This document shows positions 11,118-22,909 of a DNA stretch of 64,000 nt, piece after piece; position 1 is the stretch's first letter; each line of letters opens with the position of its first letter. The stretch is from Ilyonectria destructans (Eukaryota > Ascomycota > Sordariomycetes > Hypocreales > Nectriaceae). The stretch covers positions 1,240,001-1,304,000 of the forward strand of contig JAHEWK010000014.1 of NCBI GenBank assembly GCA_020740775.1. Reading direction: 5' to 3'. A model generated the notes under the pieces. It worked only from the letters and a program-made list of their open reading frames with translations. It searched no databases and was not told the DNA's origin. Both the position numbers and the translations under genes were made by a program.

Positions 11118-12042
11118 ATGGCCCCAGCCGCACCTAATCCCCTCGTGGTCAGTGCAACTCACCTCGACACCGATTCCGATATCGATTTCAAAGATGTCTC
11201 CCTTTGCTAGAAACTATATCTAGGCACTGACCCCATCCTAGGATGAATGGGGCATCGCGCACGCACACGGGGCCTTCTGTATGGAATTCGACATCCACAA
11301 TCCCAGTGAGCTAGAGATTTTTGACGACGCACTCTTAGACCTGTACCGCGATGTCTTGAAGCTAATCAACCATTACTTCTACAATCATGGGAACGGGAGA
11401 GATATTGTAGCCCGGGTCCACAAGTCCGTGAACGCGGCTGCTCTCGCCTTTTATAATAAGGAGATCCAGACGCCCCAAGAAATTGCCAACGCGCTCCCGT
11501 CTCACTCTGAAGTCTTGGCTGTTCGGTTCATGTGCCCGCATAAACATGCATACGGTTCCATTGCCGGAGCCCTTGCGGCTATGGGCCAGGCGCACCTCCT
11601 TCAAGTCCCAGCAACAGGGCCAACCAATGACGTGGGTTCATCATATCCGGTTGCCAATACCTACACCTCCATCGCAAAGACTATCGCCGGAAAGACAGAG
11701 GCACGTCTCAGAACCATCGGGAGGGAACTCGACCGCCAGCTGAAAGACAGAACTCCAGAGATCGCCAACGCAAAGACCCAACTCATGATCTTAGCCGAAG
11801 CACTCAAGTCTGTCGGGTTAGGAAGCAGGGATAGAAGGGACGGAAAACCGCAGGTGTTGACCGAAGCCGAGTTACACTTCATCATCGACGTTGCCATCGG
11901 GAGTTTTCGAGGGGCTTCAGGCAGACAAACTCTCCCCAATCAATCGTCAGCAAGCCAATTTGGAACACTATCGTCCACACAAACGCATTCGAGCTCCGGG
12001 GCTTTTGTCACATCAAGATGGAAAGAGCGACAACAAGAATGA
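11118..12042 (+). CDS. Orphan family protein, copy 1 of a tandem pair
   Basis: I do not recognise the family. The longest single-exon frame starts at 11281, but copy 2 has residues matching the sequence upstream of that Met. A better model is exon 1 at 11118-11195 (MAPAAPNPLV...), an intron with a weak donor GTCTCC but strong CTGAC branch and CCTAG acceptor (11196-11241), and exon 2 at 11242-12042, beginning DEWGIAHAHG; this gives 292 aa. The centre shares a pattern with copy 2: a helix ending in HYFYNHGNGRDIVARVH, then TPQEIANALPSHSEVLAVRF and YGSIAGALAAMGQAHLLQ. It is predicted mostly helical and soluble, with no signal peptide or membrane span. The C-terminal 45 residues are Ser/Thr/Gln-rich and probably disordered. 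The ATG context (CACCAGAATGG) resembles that of copy 2 (CGCCACAATGG). Confidence 0.6.
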
Positions 12043-12397
12043 GGGATCAGACCTGGGTTGGTATGCATGAGGATAGGAGGCTAGCTGCTCTGGTTAGTTG
12101 TAGGCACATATTCTGAGATAAGGATAGAAGAACAACCAGCAACCCCGAGTTTGTCCCGTTCCCCATGAATCACTGTCAAAATAATTCACCTACAAATTAA
12201 AAATCTCCAGTCAATTAGTCGCCCCAATCAACCCCAACCTTCCATCTTTTTTCAAGGCAACATAAGTATTGCGCCTTCAGATTCAGCTGTAACCGTTGGC
12301 TTGGTCTTCCACTGTCAACTCCTACTCCCCAATTACCTAGCCAAACAGTCCATCTCTCTATACATTAGCAGACACATCTGCTCTCAACTACGCCACA

Positions 12398-13131
12398 ATG
12401 GAAGAAACTAGTTCATCTGTGCATACATTCGAAAGCACAGTTGCACCCGACATGGCTTCAATTGAAAACATCAGCGCCAGTCACCGCAAGTGGGTGCGGA
12501 TTATGAACAAGGTGGACGCTCTGTCTGACTGTGAGGATTCGGGTACCAACGAAACCGACGGCGAAACTTCCAATGAAGGGCAACTGCCAAACGATCAGGG
12601 AAACTTTGAGGAGGTTTGCGAGGCCGAGGGATGGGGGTACGAAGACGCATGCACTATTCTCATGTGGGAAATCATGTTGAACTTCCGTGACCACGCCAGG
12701 TCTAACACGATTGATGAGAACGACCAAATCACTCGCCTCTATGGTGAGGTTCACACCATAATCTACAATCATTTTAACGGGCCCGAGCAGGCGGAGAGCA
12801 TTGTCCACCGTGTCAAGAATACCTTGCTTCAGGCCACCATCGATCGTCGCGACAAACGTTTGGTGTCAACTCAGCAGATCAAGGACGCGATCCCGACCCG
12901 TGTTGAAATATTAGCCACTAGATTCATCAGCCCGTTTTCGAAAATCAGCGGGTCTATCGCTGGATATCTCGGGGCTTTGCGCTGCAGCTACTACCTGGAT
13001 ATCCAACCCAGGAGATAGAACCGGGCCAAGTCATCGATGACGCTAAGCAGACGGCGCCCAATGTGCCAGAGCTACGAACAAACATCACGGTCGGGTTTAG
13101 GGAGATTTCGAGGGTTTTATATCGGGCTTAG
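12398..13131 (+). pseudogene. Orphan family protein, copy 2 of the tandem pair, frameshifted near its end
   Basis: Paralogue of the gene 355 bp upstream. The open frame 12398-13018 gives 206 aa with an acidic N-terminus (SDCEDSGTNETDGE) and the shared core: IIYNHFNGPEQAESIVHRV, STQQIKDAIPTRVEILATRF, ISGSIAGYLGALR. The frame then stops at 13018, but a shift to the other frame at about 13000 continues as TQEIEPGQVIDDAKQT...ELRTNITVGFREISRVL to a stop at 13129-13131. This parallels the region of copy 1 containing RLRTIGRELDRQL. Copy 2 has therefore probably lost one base (or gained two) and part of its C-terminus, or else it makes a shortened product. The regions upstream of both ATGs also look alike, so the duplicated unit included the promoter. 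Confidence 0.5.
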
Positions 13132-13992
13132 CTATGAGCATGAAGGCTATGAGGCAGGAATGTTGGTTTGGCTTACAAGGCACATGTTTCGTGCCAGATT
13201 CAGGGGAGAAAATGACGGATCAGACGCCTTCACAGTTAGATGCCTCGCCGAGGTAGTCAAACCCCACAATTGACCCCTAAGATACAGTCACTCACAGATC
13301 GCTCGTGATGTCCATGTCATCTCCAGAACTCTAGCTATCAAGGGTAGGATGTTGGATGTCTATCGATTTAGTCCACTTTACGTTACCTACCCGGTAGACC
13401 AGGCCATCGTGACTCAAGAGCAGTCGACAACATCAACGCAATTAACCTCCGTAATATCAGTACATAGTGCCGCGTGTCTATGGGGTAAATCTGCCGATGC
13501 AAAGACTTTATTGTATCGAGTTGTGAGAGGCGATGTGAGTCTCACATGGCAATTCCCATGTCACACATCTGCCAGACAACTATCGCCATCTCGCTCGTAC
13601 AAACTTCGCCACTGCTGTACCTCCTGACTTTGTGTACCGCGTGACTGTGTGTGGTCATAGTGTGGCAAGGTCGGGCGTCCAAACTATCTGTTGAGTGATG
13701 TTCTGGGCCTGTTGGACAGCAGGGGGAATGGTGGTTGGGCACAGATGCTGTGCGAGGGGGTACGTAGGACCGGTGGAGGAAGGACGAATAGTACGTGATA
13801 TGTATTGAAAGTGTACGAAGAGTATAGCACAAACCCCGTCCTCGTCATCTATGTCGTCAACGCATGAGGGGGGTATCCCAAAAAAAATAGTGTCATAAAC
13901 CAGCGAGCCCGTAGATCCACATCATCTCAGTACGCCACCAGCGCCGCCTCATCTCGTCCCGAGAAGCCATCTCCTCTAAGCTTCCTCCACAA
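13132..13992. other. Intergenic region
   Basis: Lies downstream of the tandem pair and of the convergent Cys-repeat gene. The ORFs at 13349-13627 and 13542-13832 show no motif. Nothing else seen. Confidence 0.4.
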
Positions 13993-14544
13993 CTACTGCG
14001 TCGGCCCCTGGCTGAAGCAACAAGCTCCCCGTGATGAACACCACGCACCCTCCAGGTCTCCCCAACAGCATCCTCCCCGATCCGAAAAGCAGCATCCCTC
14101 ACGGTCGGAGAAACAGCACCCACCCCGGTCGGAGAAGCAGCAGCCTCCACGACTTGAGAAGCAGCACCCGCCACTCGACGACCCGCAGCACCCGGGCTTG
14201 CCGTGATTGTCGTCCCACGTGCGGTCCACCCACGCCATCGGGTCGGTCTTTGCGTAGCCTTGTGTGTTCTCGGGTCCCGGTGATGCCGTTGAGTTGGCTG
14301 TTGGCTGTGCCTGTGGCGCGGGAGGCGACGACACGGGCAGAAGGCCGTGGTGGGAGCGGGTGCTGGAGACGCTGCTGCGGGGGCTCTGCTGGCCGGCCGG
14401 CGGGGCTCCGGAGGTGGAGACGGCGGCGGTGGATGCCTCGTAGGAGGGCGGAGGGGGATCGTCAAACCCGTTGTCCGCAGGAACGTGGGGTTTGGGCATG
14501 TTTGAGGTCATCGGGTGGGGTTGGTTTGGGTCCGGCTGTCCCAT
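13993..14544 (-). CDS. Protein with PPxY motif and C-terminal Cys-Cys octad repeats
   Basis: Function unknown. I start it at the ATG at 14544 (MGQPDPNQPH), which gives 183 aa; the open frame extends further upstream to 14853 but that part is basic and untypical. Residues 1-110 are Pro/Ser-rich and disordered, with a DDPPPPSYEA segment (30-36). PPSY is a PPxY motif, the class bound by WW domains such as those of Rsp5/NEDD4 ubiquitin ligases. From about residue 117 the chain is built from eight-residue units of the form GGCCFSDR: Cys pairs fall at 119, 127, 135, 143, 151, 159 and 175 (first Cys given), a strict period of eight broken only near 167-169. I recall similar GCCFSD-type repeats in other fungal hypothetical proteins but no named function. 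Metal binding, palmitoylation or disulfide stacking are possible, none shown. No signal peptide. Confidence 0.65.
   Translation of the reverse strand: MGQPDPNQPHPMTSNMPKPHVPADNGFDDPPPPSYEASTAAVSTSGAPPAGQQSPRSSVSSTRSHHGLLPVSSPPAPQAQPTANSTASPGPENTQGYAKTDPMAWVDRTWDDNHGKPGCCGSSSGGCCFSSRGGCCFSDRGGCCFSDREGCCFSDRGGCCWGDLEGAWCSSRGACCFSQGPTQ
13998..14189 (-). repeat. 24-bp coding tandem repeat (Cys-Cys octads)
   Basis: Degenerate 24-bp units encode the GGCCFSDR octads of the surrounding gene. On the plus strand they appear as repeated variants of CGGAGAAGCAGCAGCC and similar. About seven units are recognisable, with silent and conservative differences, so the array is old and protein-constrained rather than a fresh minisatellite. 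Confidence 0.7.
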
Positions 14545-17500
14545 TGTCTCCGGGAAAAGGGCCGAAGGTGAGATAAGGATAATAATAAGGTGTGTAAGGT
14601 GTTTGGGACCGAAGCGGGTATTTGGTGGAGTTTGTCGTCTCGCGGTGGAGGCGGATGCCCTTGTTCCCTCGACTCCTTGACGAACGGTCCTTGCGCAGTG
14701 GGTTTTGCGCCCGTTACGTGCTGATTGTTGGCGCGATTTGTCCCACGTCTTACTCAACTTCTGGCGTTGCTGGTGGATGCGTTGCCCACGCCCCAGACGC
14801 TCTGACAATATCGAAGGAGTTGAGATAGGGTACGAGATAGGGTGCGTATGCATGCGAAGGAGGCAAAATATAGGAATGACGCGACAGAACAGGATGCGAC
14901 CTCATTCAAGAAAAAGCTGCCCATTTAGCTGCTGTCGTCAGCAGCGTCGTCAGACCATCTTCAGCTCTGGATCTTTCGACTCCCATTGGCCATCACCCCG
15001 CAGGACGCACCAGGAAGCCGGAGCAACGTCCTACCGCGCCAATACAAAACGGACGAGCGGCTGACAGCACCAGCCCAATGCGTAGTGGTGAATGGCAAAA
15101 ACTTGCTCGATTGAGTAGGGCATTCAGCCTTGTGCAGGAAATATCCCGGACTTGGAGGCCGCACTATGGGATGTTAGTTGCGTTGCTTCATTTGATGGCG
15201 CAGCATTGCGTTGTTTGTCTTGTTGCTTGGCTCTTCCAACGGATGCATTCACTTGCAACTGAAGGCCGCCAGCGCAAGACACTCCTGCACTGCAATGCGC
15301 ATCTCCTCAGCGTAAACTATGTGTCTACATTCTGTAGGGTAGCCCTTAGATGAATCCCCTGCTCAGATCTCCTCTGCCCACCCTAGTCCATCATGGACGT
15401 CTTCTCGAAGCCCGCACTTCAACATCGAATCCTCACCAAGCAAGGTCAAGGGTCGAACCTACGCTCGGCCGCTCTGATCTGACCTACTTCGGAACTAGAA
15501 GCGACATAGACCTGCCACCTGCATGCAATGGTGCTCCTTCTGTAGAAGATCGGACCCCGAAGAGCCCGGGCAACAGCACATAGCTTCGTGTACTGCTACC
15601 GTTTCTCTCTTACCTCGGCATGGCCAAGAGTCGGGATATTCGCGGGTAAAGGACAAAATGCCTCGTGTATCACGGCGAGTCCGATCCCAGTGTATATGAC
15701 CAGACAGGTTGGTGCCCATAGAGACAGGCCCGCGACCAATACAAAGGCCATCATGAATCCTGCATTAACACGGCGGCACCGCTCCCTTGCCCAAGCGCTG
15801 ACAAGAAAATCCAAGTCAGCAGCACGCACGCACCGTATCATACTTGAAACCCTAAGCGGCTGAGCGGGGACTGCCCCATTGCGGAAGCCAGCCACATGCG
15901 AAGAGTTTATCTGATGTCCCAGTTTTCAACAGAGATGGGGCGTTCTTGAGCAGGCAGTTGTTCGGCGGTTCGGTGGGGGACGCGAGTTGTGTGACTGTGA
16001 GGTTTGACATCACTGAACCACATTTATTAGAGGCCAAAGCGCCTCACCAGGGTTGCTTGTCAGACAAGTCCAGGTTCTGGGATGATGGAAGCAAAGGTAC
16101 GGGACTCATAGCTCTCTCATGTGGTGGTGCTGGACCCATTAACCTGCTCTCTCACCATAGCGATTGGCTGGTGCCAGGGGCGTCGTATATACCGACACTC
16201 CTCAGCTACCCGAAAGACTCAAACCATCTCATCAACGAGGCACAGGGGGTTTGGCCTGCCAAACAAGGGAAGACGCCTCGAGTCAGAGAGGAGAAGACGG
16301 TTGACATTGTAAGTTACAACGGAGATACAATGAGGCGACTGGCCCAACTGAGCTAAAAGCCATGAACCAAGGCTACCACGGTGCGGTCGTGGTTACGGTT
16401 GTGAATGCCGCTTCTTCAGATTCAGGATTTAGGTTTAAGATTAGCAACCATTAACATTTGCTTACACATCAAAGATTCTCAAGTTGAGAGTAAAAGCACT
16501 CTACTCACGCGACAATGATAGACCAGCTGCGTTTTGATATCGACCGACAGCCTTGGTCTGGTCCGTGTGGTCGAGGCTGGTCCTTGGTTACCGATGCCTT
16601 CGCTCGCCGGTGAATGCGTTACACAGCTGGTCTGAGGGTTCTCAAACGGGTATGTCAAGTTGGAGTATTTTCATGGATACCTGTGTTTAGGTTGAGGCCA
16701 TCCGGAGCTTCCCTGATAGTGTCCAGCTAAGCCTCCAGGGACAGGCTCCCCCGGTCCATGAAATGCCCTGAGCGCTGGCTGACCAAACGAATTGAGTCTG
16801 GGATCGCACTTGCGGGGGTTTTCCACTGGCCTCTTTCGAAAAGTCGTTGCCATCACAGCCAATTTAGCGCAGCAGGTCATTTCATCATCCCCTCCCAGCG
16901 CCCGACGTTTCCGTCCCCTGGTCGTCTTGGAAAGGCGATGGCAGCCGCTCTGTCATGAGGTGACACGATGTCTTCGATCCGTATTGGTACCGCACGGAAA
17001 TGCCGGGCACAATAATACGACACAATCATTTTGTTGTGTCCAAGTGGCTGTTAAAGACTAGACACCTGCCTTCAGGTCACATAACCGTTGTGTAAGCATG
17101 GTGTCGAAGTGTCTCGGTCGTCTGTCCGCTTGCCGGTCGATCGCTGTCCATTTAGGAAGCACTGCAGAGGCGGGTGTATTGGAGGACAAACGCAAATTTA
17201 CACATCGCTCTTCCTTGTGATGGAAGATCTCTGTGTACAAGGTCTTAGCTGGGGAGGTGAGATATTGGAGCGGAGTCTGCCAAGACAAGTGGTCCGGCAT
17301 GTCCGAGCCCACCGTAGCCAAACCCTGCGAGTCTGCGACACCCAAAGCGCATGGTGATTCCAGCTCCCAACGCGGGACCACTCTTCTGCTGGAACCCTCA
17401 GACGCCGAAGAACCATTGCATTACGTACAAACGTCTGGGGAAATGGCACGATTGAGCTTCAACTTCCCGAGGCATGGCTCGAGCTGTGAGACGATGGAGC

Positions 17501-20208
17501 CTTCCCCAGATGGACACATCTTGCCCACGGGGTAAAGGCGGGTTAAGAGCAAACTGTTACGTATAGCGCCTGGCCATCAGATCCAACAATCGTGGAGCTG
17601 GTGTACGTAGTATAAAAAAGCGTGCGTCTGATGGAATCCAACGTAATCGGGTTCTCGGCAGAACGATTGCCGCTGTGGCTTACCACAACCCGCATGGCCG
17701 GGGTCAAACCCAGTCCAAGAAGGGCGAGAAAGCGGCCTGTCAACGGTAATACAAAGGGCAAGTGTGGCCTCGTTGCCATCGCACCACATCAGAGGCTAGC
17801 TTGACAACCTTGTGTCTTGGCTAACCGGTGAAGGCTCGACAAGAGAGCGGCGTTGGAGATCGGTGCTTCCCCGTCCCTGGCTTGCTGACTCGTCCGATCT
17901 GCTGCATCAATGCCTGCAAGCTCCCCTCAGCTTGGTGTGGTGACGAGCGCTAGGGGGGGGGAGCGCCCACCACTCGCCCGGCGTGGCGGGGCTTCCAGAA
18001 GAAAATATCGCATTCTAGCGTGCTCCCTCGGAATGACCCCGGACAGTAGGCGTTCGGAAGCCATCCTCCCACCCACACCACTAAGCGCGGCAATGCCCGG
18101 ATGGATGTTTCGTGTGACGACAATGCTGACGCCGATAAAAGTGCCCGACCAACGGTGCCACAAATTGGTGCATGAAGGGGAGACGTAGATAGATTGAAGG
18201 GAATCTTCGTTTCCGGAGCCTGCTGGTCTGTGGCAATGTGATATGGTTCGCACTAACGGGGCATGCTGTTGTCACCGGGCGAGGACTAACTTAATGTAAG
18301 GGTGTCTGGATGCTGGACGGTTGATTTGAGAGTGACATGGCCGTGAGATAGTGGCGCATGGCAACAGGTAGGGAAGGACGCTTTCTGTCCTTGATCTGAC
18401 TAGGTTTCGTTGACTGTGAGGTCTCTGATGGCTGGACGTTTCTTGGTTCTTGCTGTCCTGTGCTCGACTACACGTGCGTCCAATGTAGGGATATTGGCAT
18501 TTGTGTCTGTCCAGTTAACGCCCCCAAACTGGCCTTGATCTGGGGCAATGAGGCGCAGAGCGTAGCTGGGATGCCTAATACGGAAGGTGAGGAACGGTGA
18601 CGATGAGCGGCGTCTGAGAAAAAAGCCCCGTTTGAAGTTATGATTGAAGCGATGGGCCGTGGCGAGAGTGCAGAGGCGCAATTGGCACAGAAGAGTCTGC
18701 CAAGAATAAGAAAGAGGAGAACAACCAGTGGCAGCGGAGGAGGGGATATCGAGCCAGGGCCGGGTAGGCATTCTCAGCAAGGTCCGCACCATGGCAGGTT
18801 GGGATCTGGGGCGTGGGTGTTTTGGAGGGGAGGGTCTTAGGGACAAGGGGATGCCAATATCAATTAGTAGTTTGATGCACATGTGTGTCTTATTATTTAG
18901 ACGATAACGATAGCGATGGAGCTGTGATATGCGTGGCGAAGTGCAAAGGCAGTGGGATGTAACTGATCGAGCATGTGAGGTGATGGCGGCATTGGGTTTG
19001 TGGTGTGGTGTTTACCGTGTTTGGGCGAAGAAGTGGAGTATTGGGGTAGGCTTTCACGGAAGTTGGAGAAGTGAGCCAAGGGATCGTAGGCCAAGAGTCT
19101 TGATTCGGGTTAATAATGACAAGGTAAGCGGGATGTTCCCTTTTGGCGCAGCAAACAGACATGACATACCAGTCACTTGGGTCGATGATGGAACCTTGAG
19201 CAAGCAAAGAAGGGTTGCGTTCAAGATGGCCTGGTTTGTTGTCCGTGCTGGTTTCCTGGTTTCATACGCTTCCGGGACAATGAAGTGATTCAGGCCAGTC
19301 GATTGTGTCTGGGTTGGTTCGGCCGTGATTGGGCGGCATCATGGCCTGCTGTGTCAGCCACCCCGGCCGGTAGCAACAGGCGAGAGGGGTCTCAGAGCGA
19401 GTGGTTGTTTGGCCGCGTGTGAATGCGTATGCGGGTGGGTGAGGCTGTGTATTCCGGGTGTGGACATGTGTGGGTTCCGAAGCCAACCATCTTAAATTGT
19501 GTCACTTTTGGGTATGCTCCGTTCAGATGGGAAATCGAAAATGCGTGGGTTTGCGGTCGCGGGTGTCCGTTACTAGGACCAGGTCTGTTTCCTGCCCTTG
19601 CTGCCGTCGATGCCCTGGCTTCCCACATTTACCGGTCAAGACGAGAGTCGGGCGCCCGATGTGTGAGGAGAGAAAAGAGAGTCAGACGCGCGATCTGAAC
19701 GAGAGCGAGGGGGGGGGAGCGCGCGAGATGGGGCCAGACGAGGGGGGCAGAGGAGGAAGGAACAGGCCCACGACGTCCACAGGCAGGCAGAGAGTACACA
19801 GCACTTGCTTTTTTGCTTTGCCGCCATCTGCAAGCTGCTTGGCTGCGCAGTCCACCCATCCACACCAACAATCCCAGTGGCAAGCTGCCCAGCATGACGG
19901 TCCGAGAGATCGTCCAGATGGCCTGTGCCGTCGCCGCCCCCAGCAACACACCCCTGCGCCTCTTCTCCCTCGTCGTGTCCGGGAGCTACTAAGCTACCCC
20001 TGGCACGTTGATGCGGGACACAACCACGTACTGTGTAAGGTACAATGCCCTCGCACAGTACGGCGGCATCTCCTCCCACCCCGTAGGGTGAGACTTGGTC
20101 TGTCCTCTGCGCAGTCGAATCCCGCATTCGTCTTTTGCTAGGTGTTTTGCTGGGTGCTTTGCTGGGTGGTTTGGATCCATTTGGGTCTCTCTCCGGCTGC
20201 ATCGTCTC

Positions 20209-20246
20209 TGCCATCGTCTCTGCCATCGTCTCTGCCACTATCTCTC
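20209..20246. repeat. 12-bp tandem repeat
   Basis: About three copies of CATCGTCTCTGC upstream of the permease gene. It creates the MAET repeat in a minus-strand ORF, which is probably an artefact. Confidence 0.75.
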
Positions 20247-20591
20247 TGTGAGACTTCCGGGCGCGGGGAGTCAGAGACGGTGTGTGTGATTCACTGCTGT
20301 CCGTGTTGCTCGCAGTCTCCGTGTGGCTCTCTGACTCCTCCTCGCCGCTGGTATCGTCGTGTCGTCGTCGTTGGTCTTGTCCTTGCTCTTTCCGGGGGCC
20401 TTTGACCTACCCCATCCATCCATGTCTCTCCGTATCGCGTCGCCGCTCTTAAATCTTGGCACTTCTTCCCACTCCTGCTGCCTCCCTCCTTCCTCTCGCC
20501 CCCCACCAACACATCCCAGCCAACTGGCCCGAGCAACACTAGAAGCTCTAGTCGACGGCCCCAGTGCAACATCCTGAGCTTCCATGCATAT

Positions 20592-20619
20592 CGTCTCCGT
20601 CTCCGTCTCCGTCTCCGTC
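20592..20619. repeat. Hexanucleotide (CGTCTC)n microsatellite
   Basis: Four to five CGTCTC units within the pyrimidine-rich leader of the permease gene. Confidence 0.75.
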
Positions 20620-20951
20620 TCAATTGGCCCCAGCTCACACTCCTACCCTCTCCCCTCTTGCCTTCTTCCTCGGCCCATTGTTTCCCAACATCCCATTGTC
20701 TCCTTCTCCTCTCCTCAGCTTCGACCTTAAGTAGGGCCTCTTCCCCCTCTACCTTTCTCCCATTCATCGCCTCGCTATCCCACTTCCTCCCTCCTCTACC
20801 CCAAGGTCACTCGGCCAAGGTTGTCTTTCCTTCCTTCCACTTGGCACCTCCCCATAACTTTGTTTTAATCCTTCCTCCTTTCTTCACACCAACTCTTCCA
20901 CACCCATCAGCCGCGACTCTAACAATAACAACGGCATTGCGATAGCCCACC

Positions 20952-22909
20952 ATGGAGTCCAAATCTTCCGGCGAGACCCCGACCAATGTCGGCGGCGAGA
21001 AGGGTACCCAGGCCACAGACTATGACCAAGGCACTACCGTGCCCAGTGACAACGACGGCAGGGCCTATGAACAGGAGAGCTTTGCTACCCGCAACGGCCT
21101 CAACTTGAACTCTTTCAAGCGCCGCGACTATGGTCATGGCATCGTCGAGATGGACCGCAAGATGAAGCCTCGCCATCTTCACATGATTGCCATCGGTGGT
21201 TCCATCGGAGCCGGTTTCTTCGTCGGTTCAGGTGGTGCCCTATACAAGGGTGTAAGTTGACCTCATACCCATCTGATGCGCGCGATGGCTAACCTTGTGA
21301 ACAATAGGGCCCCGGTTCTCTCTTTGTAGACTTCATGATTATCGGTATCATGATGTTCAACGTCGGTATGTCATGATTCCTTTCCCTTTTCATGTCGACA
21401 GCCATAGATCCCATCTTTGGTGTTCCGATCTTGAACAACAAGACTGACGCATGCTTTCCCAAATAGTCTTTGCTCTTGGTGAGCTCGCTGTCATGTATCC
21501 CGTCTCCGGTGGCTTCTATACCTACTCTGCTCGCTTCATCGACCCCTCGTGGGGTTTTGCCATGGGTTGGAATTACGTCTTCCAGTGGGGAGCAGTCCTT
21601 CCGTTGGAGCTAACTGTGTGCGCCATTACCATTGAATATTGGACCACCTCCGTTTCTCCCGCAGTCTGGATTACCCTCTTCCTCCTCGCCATCATCGTCA
21701 TCAACGTTTTTGGTGCCCTTGGTTATGCTGAAGAGGAGTTCTGGTCATCTGTGCTCAAACTTGGAGCTACTGTCACCTTCATGATTATCGCGCTTGTTTG
21801 CGTCTTGGGTGGTGGTCCCGAAGACGGGAGATACTCAGAGTACCAGGGCGCCAAGCTATGGCACGAGGGCTCCGGTGCCTTCAAGAACGGCTTCAAGGGC
21901 TTCTGCTCCGTCTTTGTCACTGCGGCTTTCTCCTTCGCTGGTACTGAGCTGGTTGGTCTTGCCGCTGCTGAGTCGCGCAACCCTGCCCAGGCTCTCCCGG
22001 GCGCCATCAAGCAGGTGTTCTGGCGTATCACCCTCTTTTACATCCTCGGTCTTTTCTTCGTCGGTCTTCTTGTCAGCGCCGATGACGAAAGACTGCTTAG
22101 CGAGAGCTCCTATTCCAACTCCAAGGCCTCTCCTTTCGTCCTGGCCGCTGAGTATTCTGGTCTCAATGGTTTTAATCACTTCATGAACGCCATTATTCTC
22201 GTCTCAGTCCTGTCCATCGGTGTTTCCTCCGTCTACGGCGGCTCCCGAACCCTGACTGCGATGGCCCAGACCGGATATGCCCCCAAGATCTTTAGCTACG
22301 TCGACCGCAGCGGCCGACCCCTCTTCTCAGTTCTCCTCATCATCGTCCTTGGCGGCCTAGCCTATGTCAACCTGTCTGCCGATGGAGGTACTGTCTTCGA
22401 CTGGCTCCTGGCCTTGTCTGGTTTGTCGACCCTCTTCACATGGGGCTCGGTTTGCTTGGCCCACATTCGCTTCCGTAAGGCCTGGGCCTACCATGGCCAT
22501 ACCCTCGATGAGATCCCCTTCCAGGCCGTCGGTGGTGTCTATGGCTCTTATCTCGGTCTTGTCCTCATTGTTCTTGTCATGATTGCTCAGGTAAGCCTCC
22601 GTAGGATGTTTTCATGTCGGTTCCAGTTGCGCTAACGATTAATTCCAGTTCTACACGGCCATTATTGCTGGCCCCGGTAAGCCCGGTATGGGCACGGTCG
22701 AGGGTTTCTTCAAGTCGTACCTCGCCTTCCCCGTTGTCCTCTTCTTCTGGGCTGTCGGCTACCTTTGGAAGCGGGAGGGCCCCATCAGAACCGCTGAGAT
22801 CGATGTCGACACTGGCCGACGTGAGCATGACTGGGACGAGATCAACGCTTTCCGTGCTGAGGTCGCGAAGTGGCCGGCGTGGCGTCGTGCCCTTAACAAG
22901 GTCATGTAA
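20952..22909 (+). CDS. Amino-acid permease, AAT/YAT family
   Basis: Plasma-membrane proton/amino-acid symporter of the fungal AAT family (GAP1/AGP1/DIP5/INDA1-like). Four exons: 20952-21251, 21308-21365, 21467-22590, 22649-22909, all with good GTRNG donors and AG acceptors, giving 580 aa. The N-terminal 75 residues are hydrophilic with several lysines, as in permeases controlled by ubiquitylation. The signature [17 protein letters not shown] (about residues 78-94) forms the unwound TM1 substrate site. Further family signs are [29 protein letters not shown], the [16 protein letters not shown] block, [17 protein letters not shown] and a WKREGPIR...C-terminal tail. About 12 membrane spans are expected and visible as hydrophobic runs. 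The substrate cannot be read from the sequence. The long pyrimidine-rich leader suggests strong regulated expression; nitrogen control is an inference from the family. Intact. Confidence 0.92.

Larger units (their letters stand above)
14545..20951. other. 6.4-kb region without supported gene; permease promoter at its right end
   Basis: Many overlapping ORFs on both strands (for example 15946-16356, 17058-17381, 18400-18882, 19636-20238) but none carries a recognisable motif, and several mirror each other antisense. The right 600 bp are strongly pyrimidine-rich with repeats (20209-20246, 20592-20619) and are likely the promoter and leader of the amino-acid permease. A long transcript or lineage-specific small gene cannot be excluded. 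Confidence 0.45.

Noticed and set aside
13893..14465. 190-aa Pro/Arg-rich ORF on the minus strand
   Set aside because: Shadow frame of the Cys-Cys repeat gene; low-complexity, with no motif.
19636..20238. 200-aa ORF starting with MAET repeats
   Set aside because: Its repeat comes from the CATCGTCTCTGC microsatellite, it lies antisense to other ORFs and it has no domain.
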